This document shows, in pieces, positions 47,851-57,411 of a stretch of 64,000 nucleotides of DNA (its first letter is position 1; each line of letters opens with the position of its first letter). The DNA lies in assembly GCF_014048475.1 (NCBI RefSeq), contig NZ_NWUS01000001.1:682001-746000 (forward strand), given 5' to 3'. The stretch is from Bombella favorum (GTDB lineage Bacteria; Pseudomonadota; Alphaproteobacteria; Acetobacterales; Acetobacteraceae). Both the position numbers and the translations under genes were made by a program. A model generated the notes under the pieces. The model did no database searches. It was given only the letters and a program-made list of their open reading frames with translations, and was not told the DNA's origin.

Positions 47851-49119
47851 TTACGGACGCAACTGTCCTTGCCCATGCACCTCATAACGATATGTCATCA
47901 GCTGTGCTGGGCCAACTGGGCCACGGGGTAGCATACGGCCTGACATAATGCCAATTTCCCCACCCAAGCCAAATTCACCACCATCACTGAACTGCGTTGA
48001 GGTGTTCCACATCACGATGGCACTGGGAACACGCTGCATGAAATACTGCGCTACAGCCTCATCTTCCGTCAGGATCGCCTCCGTATGACGGGACGAGAAA
48101 CGGGCAATATGTGCCAGAGCGGCATCTACCCCTTCCACGACGGCAATGTTCAAAATCCTATCCAGCCATTCTGTGGCGAAGTCATCTTCAGTAGCGGCTG
48201 GCAGATCTGGCAGGATCGCACGGGCCGCCTCATCCGCCCGAAAAGTGCAGCCCTCCGCTGCTAGATCAGCCACAATGTTCGGCAAAAAGGTTGGAGCAAT
48301 CGCTGCATCAATCAAAAGCGTTTCCGTAGCCCCGCAAATACCGGGACGGCGGAGCTTGGCGTTACGCACGACCTTTCTGGCTAGCACCGGGTCTGCTGCC
48401 TGATGAACATAACTGTGGCACATCCCCGCAGCATGGGCCAGAACCGGCACACGGGCCTCGGCCTGCACATGCTCCACAAGTGCACGCCCGCCACGAACCA
48501 CAATCACATCAATTAACCCTACCGCACGGAGCATGGCCTCCACATGCTCCGGTCCGGCATCTGGCACCATAAGCACGGCGTCCTCTGGCAAGCCAGCACG
48601 GGCCAGCCCCTGCTGAATCACACTATGTAGGGCCCGTGTGCTATGAAAACTCTCCGGCCCGCCCCGCAACAATAGAACATTGCCGGACCGGATGGCCAAA
48701 GTTGCCGCATCCACCCCAACGGTGGGCCGCCCCTCATGGATCATACCCAGCACACCAAGCGGCGTAGCCACACGGCGCAACTTCAGGCCATTGGGCTGCT
48801 GCCATGCAGCAAGAACCTGCCCCACCGGGTCTTCCATACCCGCTAGAGCATCCACGCTACTAGCAACGCTCTCAAGCCGTTCCGTTGTCAGGGTCAGCCG
48901 CTCCCGGAAGAACGGGCTGAGATTAGCCTGCTCAAGGTCCCAGCGATTAGCAGCCAGCAAGGCCTCCGTTTCATTCCGCAACCCTGTAGCCACATGGCGT
49001 AGGGCCGCTGTACGCTGCTCTACCGGACATACGGACAAAATTCCGGACGCCACACGGGCACGCCGTGCCAGCCCATGCATGGGGGGACACTGTCCCTCAT
49101 TCTGCTTGTTTATGGGCAT
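47851..49119 (-). CDS. proA: Gamma-glutamyl phosphate reductase
   Basis: This NADPH enzyme reduces gamma-glutamyl phosphate to the semialdehyde in proline synthesis. The 422-residue protein has the aldehyde-dehydrogenase-like fold: VATPLGVLGMIHEGRPTVGVDAATLAIRSGNVLLLRGG, HAAGMCHSYVHQAAD, and the catalytic Cys in RRPGICGATETLLID (usual motif RPGxCNAxE). EFGLGGEIGIMSGRMLPRGPVG closes it. GAGAGGAGAG precedes ATG 49119; a longer frame to 49293 overlaps the divergent promoter. proB is not in the window. Confidence 0.94.
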   Translation of the reverse strand: MPINKQNEGQCPPMHGLARRARVASGILSVCPVEQRTAALRHVATGLRNETEALLAANRWDLEQANLSPFFRERLTLTTERLESVASSVDALAGMEDPVGQVLAAWQQPNGLKLRRVATPLGVLGMIHEGRPTVGVDAATLAIRSGNVLLLRGGPESFHSTRALHSVIQQGLARAGLPEDAVLMVPDAGPEHVEAMLRAVGLIDVIVVRGGRALVEHVQAEARVPVLAHAAGMCHSYVHQAADPVLARKVVRNAKLRRPGICGATETLLIDAAIAPTFLPNIVADLAAEGCTFRADEAARAILPDLPAATEDDFATEWLDRILNIAVVEGVDAALAHIARFSSRHTEAILTEDEAVAQYFMQRVPSAIVMWNTSTQFSDGGEFGLGGEIGIMSGRMLPRGPVGPAQLMTYRYEVHGQGQLRP

Positions 49120-49305
49120 GGCCTTCTCTCCTCTCTTTCCACCGGCTCGGCATACCGCTACCGGATGAGCTGCACCATCCATCATCAAAGAATCATCGTG
49201 CCAATTTATGCCGTCATTGCAAGATCGTGCTGCGATACGATCATATCCAGCTCCAAATCGGAGCATCGCTTGACAGAAAGACGCCGGCCCCACATCTCTT
49301 GAAAC

Positions 49306-50511
49306 ATGTCTTCTGCCCCCATATCGCCATCAGCTGCCCATCCGCTTCGCCTACTGGGGATTCTCAGTATTCTGATGGGTTTTGCGGCCATCTCTACCGA
49401 TTTTTACCTGCCCGCTATGCCCACTATGTCGCAGGCCCTACAGGCACCTGGCGGAGAAATGGCATGGACGATCTCGGGGTATCTGGTCGGGTTCAGTTCC
49501 AGCCAGCTCATCTGGGGGCCAGTCAGTGATCATTATGGCAGGCGGCTGCCCATCGCCCTGGGGCTAGTTCTCTTCACGCTCGGCTCGGCAGGCTGTGCCC
49601 TTGCGGATTCCATCACAACACTCATTGCGTTCCGCATCCTTCAAGCCATTGGGGCCTGTGCCAATGTCGTCATTGCCCGGGCTATGGTGCGAGACCTCTA
49701 TCATGGTCACCGTGCTGCGCAAATGCTCTCCACATTAATGACCGTCACGGCCATAACACCCCTGCTTGCACCGCTCATTGGCGGGCAAATTCTGGCCTTT
49801 TGGGGCTGGCGGGCTATTTTCGTCAGCTTGGTCTGTGTAGGTATCATCATGCTAGGCAGCATGGTCTTCCTACCGGAGACCCTGCCAAAACAGAAGGAAC
49901 GGCCTCATTCTGTCCTTCATGCCTTTTCCCATTATGCCCAGCTCATCCGCCGCCCCCGCCTGATCGGCTATGCCGGGGCAGGTGGCTGCTATTATGCTGG
50001 AACATTCGCCTATATTTCCGGTTCACCCTTTGCCTACATCAGCTATCATCATGCCTCTTCCCTGCTCTATGCGTTGCTCTTCGGCATGGGGATTGTTGGC
50101 ATCATGGCCGCCAATATGATCAACGCCCGGCTGGTTCGTGCATGGGGGAGTGACAAGCTCCTGATCATGGGGGTTGCCATCAGTGTTGTGGTCTCCCTCT
50201 GGCTGATGATCGATGTCTGGACCGATTTTGGCGGGATATGGGGAATGTTCATCCCCCTATTCCTCTTCGTTGCCATGGCGGGATTCATTGTAGCCAACTC
50301 CCTTTCCGGTGCCTTGCATGATGACCCCGGCCATGCAGGTACAGTCTCGGCCATGACGGGTGCTGTCCATTACGGCAGCGGCATCATCGGCTCTGGCATG
50401 GTGGGACTGATGGCTGATGGCACGCCCCGCCCCATGGCTACGACTATCGGCTTAGCCTCGCTACTCAGCCTCGCCTTCCTGCTACTCATCCGCCGTGACA
50501 GGAAAGGCTGA
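49306..50511 (+). CDS. MFS drug-resistance exporter, Bcr/CflA type
   Basis: This 401-residue, 12-helix major facilitator has the Bcr/CflA features STDFYLPAMPTMSQAL (helix 1), SDHYGRRLPIALGLVLF (loop 2-3 motif A) and RILQAIGACANVVIARAMVRDL (helix 4). Family members export drugs such as bicyclomycin or small metabolites; the substrate is unknown. It is divergent from proA and ends 15 bases before the convergent IalB-family gene. Confidence 0.9.
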   Translation: MSSAPISPSAAHPLRLLGILSILMGFAAISTDFYLPAMPTMSQALQAPGGEMAWTISGYLVGFSSSQLIWGPVSDHYGRRLPIALGLVLFTLGSAGCALADSITTLIAFRILQAIGACANVVIARAMVRDLYHGHRAAQMLSTLMTVTAITPLLAPLIGGQILAFWGWRAIFVSLVCVGIIMLGSMVFLPETLPKQKERPHSVLHAFSHYAQLIRRPRLIGYAGAGGCYYAGTFAYISGSPFAYISYHHASSLLYALLFGMGIVGIMAANMINARLVRAWGSDKLLIMGVAISVVVSLWLMIDVWTDFGGIWGMFIPLFLFVAMAGFIVANSLSGALHDDPGHAGTVSAMTGAVHYGSGIIGSGMVGLMADGTPRPMATTIGLASLLSLAFLLLIRRDRKG

Positions 50512-50526
50512 AGGCTAACCAATACC

Positions 50527-51189
50527 TCACGGATTCAGTTCGCCACGCTCCAGCCAGCCCGCAAGCTGCTGCATCCCCATCTGAATATCCGAAAGCTGGA
50601 ACACATAAGCCCACGGCGCGCCTGTCTTCGTTTTTGCCGTCAGCTGGGCCGTCTTACCAGAAGCAAGAGCGAGCACAATCGGAGCAGGAAGCTCCTTCTG
50701 GGCCATGCAGCCCGTTTCATCACAAGACTGCAACGCCAGAGGCACGGCATGCCCGTTATCCACGCTCAACTGCAGACCAGCCTTCATATCGAAAGGCAGG
50801 CGTGTCGGCAGATTCAGGCTGATCTGCCACGGCTGCTGGGCCAGTGGCTTTTTGATGAGGTCTGGCGTGGCATGGGCCAGCAGAAAGAATCCGCTATCCA
50901 TTGTGGTGCCTGCCATATGCTCCAGCTGGATGGTACAGAACTGCGTGCCCTGACGGCTACCCTTGGCTGGATAAGCACAACCATACCGCCAAGGCCCTGC
51001 AAAAGCAGACCGTGCGGCAACCCCCGGATGTTCGGCCGCCATGATCTCTGGCAGGCCGCCCCCTTTTTCCGTTACAGCCTCCACAGCCGCAGCCCGATTA
51101 TCCTTCGACCCGGCAGCAAAAGCAGGCAGGACAGACAGCATCCCAGCTACTGCCATTCCTGCCATGACGGCGTGAGAGCGTCTGAACAT
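50527..51189 (-). CDS. IalB-family periplasmic protein
   Basis: The 220-residue protein has a signal peptide (VMAGMAVAGMLSVLPAFA, cut near residue 25). It has the IalB-like core WRYGCAYPAKGSRQGTQFCTIQLEHM, then SLNLPTRLPFDMKAGLQLSVDNGHAVPLALQSCDETGCMAQKEL and a C-terminal helix. Four Cys could form two disulfides. IalB was named for red-cell invasion in Bartonella, but free-living alphaproteobacteria carry many homologues of unknown role. AGGAG precedes ATG 51189. It lies downstream of acnA on the opposite side of a short gap. Confidence 0.82.
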   Translation of the reverse strand: MFRRSHAVMAGMAVAGMLSVLPAFAAGSKDNRAAAVEAVTEKGGGLPEIMAAEHPGVAARSAFAGPWRYGCAYPAKGSRQGTQFCTIQLEHMAGTTMDSGFFLLAHATPDLIKKPLAQQPWQISLNLPTRLPFDMKAGLQLSVDNGHAVPLALQSCDETGCMAQKELPAPIVLALASGKTAQLTAKTKTGAPWAYVFQLSDIQMGMQQLAGWLERGELNP

Positions 51190-51266
51190 CTTTTTTTCTC
51201 CTTACTACGGGTCAGCTCCGTTACCGTAACACCAACAGGCCCTCACATCATCAGGAAAACTCAGGG

Positions 51267-53957
51267 CTACACACTAGCTCCAGCAGCCACAGCAATGCGC
51301 CGCAACACATAAGGAAGAATGCCACCTTGGGCGATATAGGCCAGCTCAACCTCTGTCTCCAGCTGGAGAGTGGCCTGAATGACCTGCTCCGCTCCATCAG
51401 GAGCCGTAAAACACACACGGACAGGCTGGCGGGGTTCCAATGCGGCAGGAAGATCAATGCTCACCTGCTCCTGCCCTGTCAGGCCGAGCGACTGGCGTGT
51501 CACACCCTTGGGGAAAATGATGGGTAGAATCCCCATCCCGGCCAGATTGGCCCTGTGAATCCGCTCAAAATCTTCCGCAATAACGGCCTTCACACCTAGA
51601 AGACGAGGCCCTTTCGCTGCCCAGTCTCGTGATGACCCCATGCCATAATTCCGCCCAGCAATCACGACTAGCGGTACCTGCTCCTGCTGATACCGGGTAG
51701 CAACATCGAAGATGGCCCCTTCCTCACCGTCGGGCCAATGGCGGGTTATGCCGCCTTCACTGCCGGGGATCATCTCATTCCGAATACGAATATTGGCAAA
51801 CGTCCCCCGTGCCATAACAAGGTCATTTCCCCGGCGGCTACCATAGGAATTAAACTGCGCAGGAGCCACACCATGCTCCTCCAGATAGCGGGCTGCAGGC
51901 GAACTAGCGGCAATCGTCCCTGCTGGGGAGATATGATCTGTCGTAATGTTATCCCCAAAAAGAGCCAAAATCCGAGCATTACAGATCGGCCCCGCTACGC
52001 CAACATCACCCTCCAACCACGGCGGGGAGTGAATGTAGGTGGAGGTTTCATCCCACGCAAAGGTTGCGCTGGCCTTACCATCCCCTAAGGTCTGCCACTG
52101 GGCTGGTCCCTGCTCCACAGTGGCATAGCCACGGGCGAATGCCTCCGCCACGACAGACTTCGCCATGAGCTGGGCTAATTCTGTTTCATCAGGCCAGATA
52201 TCGGCCAACATGACAGGTTGCCCCGCCTCATCATGCCCGAGCGGTTCAGTTGTCAGGTCCCGTGTCACAGTCCCGGCGAGGGCATAGGCCATCACAAGTG
52301 GCGGGCTGGTGATATAATTCAACTTCGTATAGGGGGACACACGCCCCTCGAAGTTACGATTGCCCGACAGCACTGCAGCCACTGTCAGATCATGCTCCGT
52401 GATCGTCCGAGCAATGTCAGCCTGCAACGGCCCACTATTGCCGATGCAGGTCGTGCAACCATAACCGACAATCTCAAAGCCCAGCGCATTGAAATCTTCC
52501 AGCAGACCTGCCCGTTCTAGATAATGGGTCACGGCCTGACTGCCCGGAGCCAGAGAGGTCTTGATGCGTCTTGCGACTTTCAGCCCCCGCTGGCGGGCCT
52601 TTCGTGCCAGAAGACCAGCTGTCAGCATGGCTGCAGGGTTGGATGTATTGGTGCATGAGGTAATCGCTGCTAGCACAACATCCCCGGCCCCCAAAGTTTC
52701 CTCCGCAAGGGCTGCATCTTCCGTAAGGATGGGCAGACGGGCATCATCCTGCTTATCGGCAGCCAGTGCAACACGGCTGGCCCCTGCCACGGCAGATAGA
52801 TCATGCCGCTGGGATGGCGTTTTCGGCCCGGCGACAGAGGGCTTTACAGAGGCAAGGTCCAGACGCAGAACGGTGGTAAAGAGCGGCTCCTCCTCACCTT
52901 TACGGAACAGACCTTGCGTGCGTAGATAGGCTTCCACAAGGTGAATATGCTCTGCTGAGCGGCCTGTTAGGGCCAGATACTCCATTGTCAGCGCATCGGG
53001 GGGGAAGTAGCCGCAGGTCGCTCCATATTCTGGGGCCATATTGGCAATGGTGGCCCGGTCCGCCACGGGCATATGGTCCAGTGCGGGCCCAAAAAACTCC
53101 ACAAACTTGCCGACAACACCCTCCGCCCGCAGCTGTTCTGTCAAGGTCAGCACGATATCTGTGGCCGTCACACCGGGGGCGGGCCGTCCTTCCAGATACA
53201 CGCCCACGACATCAGGCAAGCGCATGGCGATAGCTTCACCCAAGGCAGCGGCTTCCGCCTCAATCCCACCAACGCCCCAACCCAGAACACCAAGGCCGTT
53301 GATCATGGTCGTGTGGCTATCCGTTCCGAAAACCGTATCCGGGAACAGGGTCGTTACGCCGTTTTCTTCTTGCTGCATGACCAGCGGGGCCAGATATTCC
53401 AGATTCACCTGATGGCAGATACCTGCCTCTGGTGGAATGACCCGGAAATTATCAAACGCCTGCTGTCCCCAGCGCAGGAAGCTATAACGCTCCCGGTTGC
53501 GGCTGAACTCATGGGCCACATTCTGCTCTAGAGCATCCTTTTGCCCGGCCACATCCACCGTCACGGAATGATCAATCACGAGGTCTACGGGGATGAAAGG
53601 ATTGACCTTTTCCGGCTCTCCTCCCAGTGCCTTCATGCCATCCCGCATGGCGGCGAGGTCCACCACTGCGGGCACGCCTGTAAAATCCTGCATCAGGATA
53701 CGGGCGGGGCAAAAGGGAATCTCGCCTTCAGAGTGGCAACTCTTAACCCAGCCCGTTACCAAGGCAGCCGCATCATGCCGCCCCTGCCGCAGAACATTCT
53801 CCAGCACGATTTTCAACGCATAAGGCAGACGCCGTGCCTTTTCTCCCGCTTCGGCCAACACCGGCGGAAGGGGCACATAACGATAGCTCTGCCCTTCATG
53901 CTCCAGTATCTGCCACGCAATAGGTTGCTGCCCGCCGGCCCCGTTCATCTCACTCAT
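51267..53957 (-). CDS. acnA: Aconitate hydratase A
   Basis: This 4Fe-4S enzyme converts citrate to isocitrate in the TCA cycle. The 896-residue protein matches the AcnA/IRP1 type: RILMQDFTGVPAVVDLAAMRDGM, DSHTTMINGLGVLGWGVGGIEAEAA, the cluster Cys in AAITSCTNTSNP and GYGCTTCIGNSG, and the swivelling C-terminal domain with FGDNITTDHISPAG and GRNYGMGSSRDWAAKGPRLLGVKAVIAEDFERIHRANL. The start is ATG 53957 or 53948. It begins 30 bases after the gltA stop, so gltA-acnA is an operon. Confidence 0.96.
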   Translation of the reverse strand: MSEMNGAGGQQPIAWQILEHEGQSYRYVPLPPVLAEAGEKARRLPYALKIVLENVLRQGRHDAAALVTGWVKSCHSEGEIPFCPARILMQDFTGVPAVVDLAAMRDGMKALGGEPEKVNPFIPVDLVIDHSVTVDVAGQKDALEQNVAHEFSRNRERYSFLRWGQQAFDNFRVIPPEAGICHQVNLEYLAPLVMQQEENGVTTLFPDTVFGTDSHTTMINGLGVLGWGVGGIEAEAAALGEAIAMRLPDVVGVYLEGRPAPGVTATDIVLTLTEQLRAEGVVGKFVEFFGPALDHMPVADRATIANMAPEYGATCGYFPPDALTMEYLALTGRSAEHIHLVEAYLRTQGLFRKGEEEPLFTTVLRLDLASVKPSVAGPKTPSQRHDLSAVAGASRVALAADKQDDARLPILTEDAALAEETLGAGDVVLAAITSCTNTSNPAAMLTAGLLARKARQRGLKVARRIKTSLAPGSQAVTHYLERAGLLEDFNALGFEIVGYGCTTCIGNSGPLQADIARTITEHDLTVAAVLSGNRNFEGRVSPYTKLNYITSPPLVMAYALAGTVTRDLTTEPLGHDEAGQPVMLADIWPDETELAQLMAKSVVAEAFARGYATVEQGPAQWQTLGDGKASATFAWDETSTYIHSPPWLEGDVGVAGPICNARILALFGDNITTDHISPAGTIAASSPAARYLEEHGVAPAQFNSYGSRRGNDLVMARGTFANIRIRNEMIPGSEGGITRHWPDGEEGAIFDVATRYQQEQVPLVVIAGRNYGMGSSRDWAAKGPRLLGVKAVIAEDFERIHRANLAGMGILPIIFPKGVTRQSLGLTGQEQVSIDLPAALEPRQPVRVCFTAPDGAEQVIQATLQLETEVELAYIAQGGILPYVLRRIAVAAGASV

Positions 53958-53987
53958 GATATCCCCCGCTCTCCTGCATCTGCCCGC

Positions 53988-55331
53988 TCAGTCCTCTGCG
54001 CCGTAAGAAGACGGAACATCCCGCCTCGTTTGCCCTACATACAGGGCTCGGGGACGGCTGATGCCGGGGCGGCTCTCCAGCATCTCCTTCCACTGGGCGA
54101 CCCAACCTGCTGTGCGGGCCACCGCAAAAAAGACCGTGAACATGGAAGATGGAATCCCCATCGCCCGCAGAATAATGCCGGAATAGAAATCCACATTCGG
54201 ATAAAGCCGCCGGGAGATGAAATATTCATCATTAAGGGCCGTTTCTTCCAGCTTTAGGGCCAGTTCAAGGCGGGGATCGTGGTCCATGCCCAGCTCAGCC
54301 AGAACCTCATGGCAGATGCGCCGCATCAGCCCGGCCCGCGGGTCTAGCTTCTTATAGACACGATGCCCGAAGCCCATCAGCCGCGTTCCATCCTTCTGAT
54401 TCCGCACTCGGTTCATGAAGTCCGGTATGCCGTCTACGGTGCCGATCTCATCCAGCATGTCCAGAACAGCCTCATTCGCACCGCCATGGGCAGGCCCCCA
54501 AAGGGCCGCCACACCAGCGGCAATGCAGGCAAATGGATTCACCCCCGTGGAACCGACCGTCCGCACGGTGGAGGTGGAAACATTCTGCCCGTGATCAGCA
54601 TGAAGGATCAAAATCCTATCAAAGGCACGGGCCAAAACGGGGTTCACCGCCCATGGGGCTTCCGGCATGGAGAACAGCATATGCAGGCAATTTTCCGCAT
54701 AGCTCAGCCCGGGGCGGGGATAGATGAGTGGCAAACCACGGCTATAGCGGTAAACCCATGCCGCAAGGGTTGGCATTTTGGCCACCAGACGAAGCGTGGA
54801 CATCTCCCGCTCCTCTGGCGTGATGCGATGCCGCTGGTCAGCCCCCTGATTGCCATAGAAGCTGGAAAGCCCAGCCAATGTCCCACAGAGCATAGCCATA
54901 GGGTGAGAATCACGCCGAAACCCGTTGAAGAAATTGCGTATCTGCTCATGCAGGTGGGCTTCGGCCATGAGGCCTTGTTCAAAACGAACTTTCTGCTGGG
55001 CATCGGGCAATTCACCATGCGAGAGCAACCAAGCTACATCCGTAAAACTCGCCTTTTCGCAAAGCTGCTCGATCGGATAGCCACGATGGAGCAATACGCC
55101 TTCCTCACCATCGATATAGGTGATGGCACTCTGGCAAGCAGCCGTATTGGCAAAGCCGGGGTCGTAAGAAAACACACCCGCCTGTTTGTAAAGGCCCCGC
55201 ATATCCACTACATCCGGCCCTATCTGGCCTTCCATGCTGCTTAGATGAATAGGCTGCGCAGAATCATCCGCCTTGCAAAGCACCCACTGGCCAGCACCTT
55301 TGTGCCCTATCGCTGTTTCCCCAATGCCCAT
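53988..55331 (-). CDS. gltA: Citrate synthase
   Basis: This enzyme condenses acetyl-CoA with oxaloacetate. The 447-residue protein has the family blocks ITYIDGEEGVLLHRGYPIEQL, HADHGQNVSTSTVRTVGSTGVNPFACIAAGVAALWGPAHGGANEAVL (catalytic His residues) and MGFGHRVYKKLDPRAG, with the catalytic Asp in YPNVDFYSGIILRAMGIP. It is a type II (hexameric, Gram-negative) enzyme. GGGAGG precedes ATG 55331. Citrate synthase is the aarA product of acetate-resistant Acetobacter; whether it has that role here is not shown. Confidence 0.95.
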   Translation of the reverse strand: MGIGETAIGHKGAGQWVLCKADDSAQPIHLSSMEGQIGPDVVDMRGLYKQAGVFSYDPGFANTAACQSAITYIDGEEGVLLHRGYPIEQLCEKASFTDVAWLLSHGELPDAQQKVRFEQGLMAEAHLHEQIRNFFNGFRRDSHPMAMLCGTLAGLSSFYGNQGADQRHRITPEEREMSTLRLVAKMPTLAAWVYRYSRGLPLIYPRPGLSYAENCLHMLFSMPEAPWAVNPVLARAFDRILILHADHGQNVSTSTVRTVGSTGVNPFACIAAGVAALWGPAHGGANEAVLDMLDEIGTVDGIPDFMNRVRNQKDGTRLMGFGHRVYKKLDPRAGLMRRICHEVLAELGMDHDPRLELALKLEETALNDEYFISRRLYPNVDFYSGIILRAMGIPSSMFTVFFAVARTAGWVAQWKEMLESRPGISRPRALYVGQTRRDVPSSYGAED

Positions 55332-55571
55332 GATACGGCCTCCCTGCGAAAAGCAACCGGAGCAGTCCAGTTTATTCCGTGATCGTTATATTTGAGTAAC
55401 ACACACATCCCCACTACCCGCAAGAAGCTAACCTCATGAAAAGAACTTTACCGCCTCAACCCTTGCCTCATCGTTATGAAGCATGATGAAGTTATTCTTC
55501 TGGCCGGGCAGATAGTTTTGTCCTCTATGGTCACAGAAGGGCACCCGGCCCCATCTCCAGGGAGAGTTCTT

Positions 55572-56630
55572 ATGTCGGCTCATGCATCCCCCACAACGGG
55601 CAAGCCTATCCCCGTTACCCTGATTCCCGGCGATGGAATCGGCCCTGAAATCACACAGGCCACTAAACGAACTCTGGCGGCCCTTGGTGCCCCCTTCCTC
55701 TGGGACGAGCAAAAAGCCGGCGTTGCCGCTTTGGAAGAAGACGGCACCCCTCTGCCAGATACCACTCTCCGGAGTCTGGAACGTACCCGCCTTGCCCTCA
55801 AGGCACCATTAGCAACACCTAGCGGTACGGGGTTTCGGTCCGTCAATGTGACGTTACGGCAGAAATTCGACCTCTACGCCAATATTCGCCCCGCCCGGAC
55901 ACTTATCCCCCGAGACGATCTACGCCGTTATGATGGGCTGGATATTGTGCTGATCCGGGAAAATATCGAAGGCTACTACGCTGCCCGTGACTACTACCTC
56001 CCACAGGGGGATGACCCCCAAGGGATGGCCCTTTCTGCCGGCTACACAACACGGGCAGAATGTGAGCGCATCGTGACCCACGCCTTTGAGTACGCTCTTG
56101 CGCATGGCCGTAAAAAAGTAACGCTCGTCCACAAAGCTAACATCCTCAAGCTAATGAGTGGCCTGTTTCTGGAAACAGGCCGGAAAGTCGCCGCCCGTTA
56201 TGAGGGCCGCATTGCTTTTGATGAACGCATCGTTGATGCCTGCGCTATGCAGCTCTGCCTGAACCCATCTCAATTTGACGTGATTGTCACCACGAACCTT
56301 TTTGGTGACATTCTCTCCGACCAGATATCCGGCCTGACAGGGGGGCTAGGGCTGGCACCGGGGGCCAATATCGGGGAAAACATGGCCATCTTCGAGGCTG
56401 TACACGGTTCGGCCCCTGATATTGCTGGACAGAACAAAGCAAATCCAACGGCTCTGCTCCTCGCCAGTGCGCTCATGCTGGACCATACAGGCTATAACGC
56501 TCTGGCCACTCGCCTGCGTAATGCCATCACCCGTACTCTCCAGAAGGGCCCACGTACGGGAGACCTCGGCGGCACAGCGACGACAGATCAATTTACCGCT
56601 GCACTCATCAAAGAACTGGGAACTCCCTGA
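55572..56630 (+). CDS. icd: Isocitrate dehydrogenase, NAD type
   Basis: This enzyme oxidises isocitrate to 2-oxoglutarate. The 352-residue protein has the LeuB/IDH fold: LIPGDGIGPEI, SVNVTLRQKFDLYANIRPARTL, LIRENIEGYYA, the catalytic Tyr/Lys region (THAFEYALAHGRKKVTLVHKANILK) and TTNLFGDILSDQISGLTGGLGLAPGANIG. HGSAPDIAGQNKANPTALLLA is the mitochondrial IDH3-like NAD pattern rather than the NADP form. GGGAGAG precedes ATG 55572; the frame upstream to 55476 is likely leader. It is divergent from gltA-acnA, so three sequential TCA steps are grouped. Confidence 0.92.
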   Translation: MSAHASPTTGKPIPVTLIPGDGIGPEITQATKRTLAALGAPFLWDEQKAGVAALEEDGTPLPDTTLRSLERTRLALKAPLATPSGTGFRSVNVTLRQKFDLYANIRPARTLIPRDDLRRYDGLDIVLIRENIEGYYAARDYYLPQGDDPQGMALSAGYTTRAECERIVTHAFEYALAHGRKKVTLVHKANILKLMSGLFLETGRKVAARYEGRIAFDERIVDACAMQLCLNPSQFDVIVTTNLFGDILSDQISGLTGGLGLAPGANIGENMAIFEAVHGSAPDIAGQNKANPTALLLASALMLDHTGYNALATRLRNAITRTLQKGPRTGDLGGTATTDQFTAALIKELGTP

Positions 56631-56636
56631 TCCCCT

Positions 56637-56667
56637 ACAAAAAACCCGGCCATAAGAGGCCGGGTCT
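56637..56667 (-). terminator. Rho-independent terminator of the HdeD-like gene
   Basis: ACCCGGCC and GGCCGGGT pair across 6 bases; read leftward, six T follow. It also sits just after icd and may end that transcript. Confidence 0.82.
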
Positions 56668-56695
56668 CCACACTGTTTTACCAAGAAAACAAGCC

Positions 56696-57235
56696 TTAGC
56701 TCAGGTGCTTGACGAGGACGCTGCGGTGAATCACCGAAAAGCCCCAGAACATCAGGCTGATCGCCACATAATACCCCAAAGCTGCCTGCGCCACGATCGG
56801 ATTCATGCAAAACAGGGTTACACCGAGAACAATATTAACGATGGCATCCAACGCCATGAAGCTACGCCCATAAGGGGAAGCCCCCATTCCGGCCAGTTCC
56901 ATCACACCACGCACGATGAACCATGCGGCTACCCAGATCGTCAGCCCGAAAGCAGAGCCAACGGGATTGAAGAAAATCAGAAACGACAAAATAATGCAGA
57001 TAATCCCCAAAAGGCCATCAAGCATCCGACGCTCCATACCGGCACGGCGGAACACATCCACCAGCGTAAAAACGCCTGTCACCAGCAGCCCGACAGCCAG
57101 TAATGCCGTCAAAGAAACGACGGTCAACACGGGAGCCATTGCCATAAGAATACCGGTAAGGACAATCAGAATCCCCATGACGATTCCGCAATTACCTTCT
57201 TGTTTTAAAAGATTATTCTGCTGATGGTCAGTCAT
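56696..57235 (-). CDS. HdeD/DUF308-family membrane protein
   Basis: The 179-residue protein has six hydrophobic helices in pairs (IVMGILIVLTGILMAMAPVLTVVSLTALLAVGLLVTGVFTLVDVF; LDGLLGIICIILSFLIFFNPVGSAFGLTIWVAAWFIVRGVMEL; ALDAIVNIVLGVTLFCMNP), the three-fold DUF308 pattern. HdeD of E. coli lies in the acid-fitness island and helps acid resistance at high cell density; that suits an acid-producing bacterium, but the role here is inferred. GAGAGGG precedes ATG 57235. Confidence 0.88.
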   Translation of the reverse strand: MTDHQQNNLLKQEGNCGIVMGILIVLTGILMAMAPVLTVVSLTALLAVGLLVTGVFTLVDVFRRAGMERRMLDGLLGIICIILSFLIFFNPVGSAFGLTIWVAAWFIVRGVMELAGMGASPYGRSFMALDAIVNIVLGVTLFCMNPIVAQAALGYYVAISLMFWGFSVIHRSVLVKHLS

Positions 57236-57411
57236 AAGACCCTCTCCTGCATGATCACTCTTAAAAGGGATGACGTATATTCAGTGTCCTGACAAGTATC
57301 ATAAGCTATGCGCCATCATGATACCTATCATCTTTCCTACTCTGATATATCCTGACATTTTGATACGATCAGACTGACATAAATATGCTGTACGGAACGG
57401 GGGAAGACATC

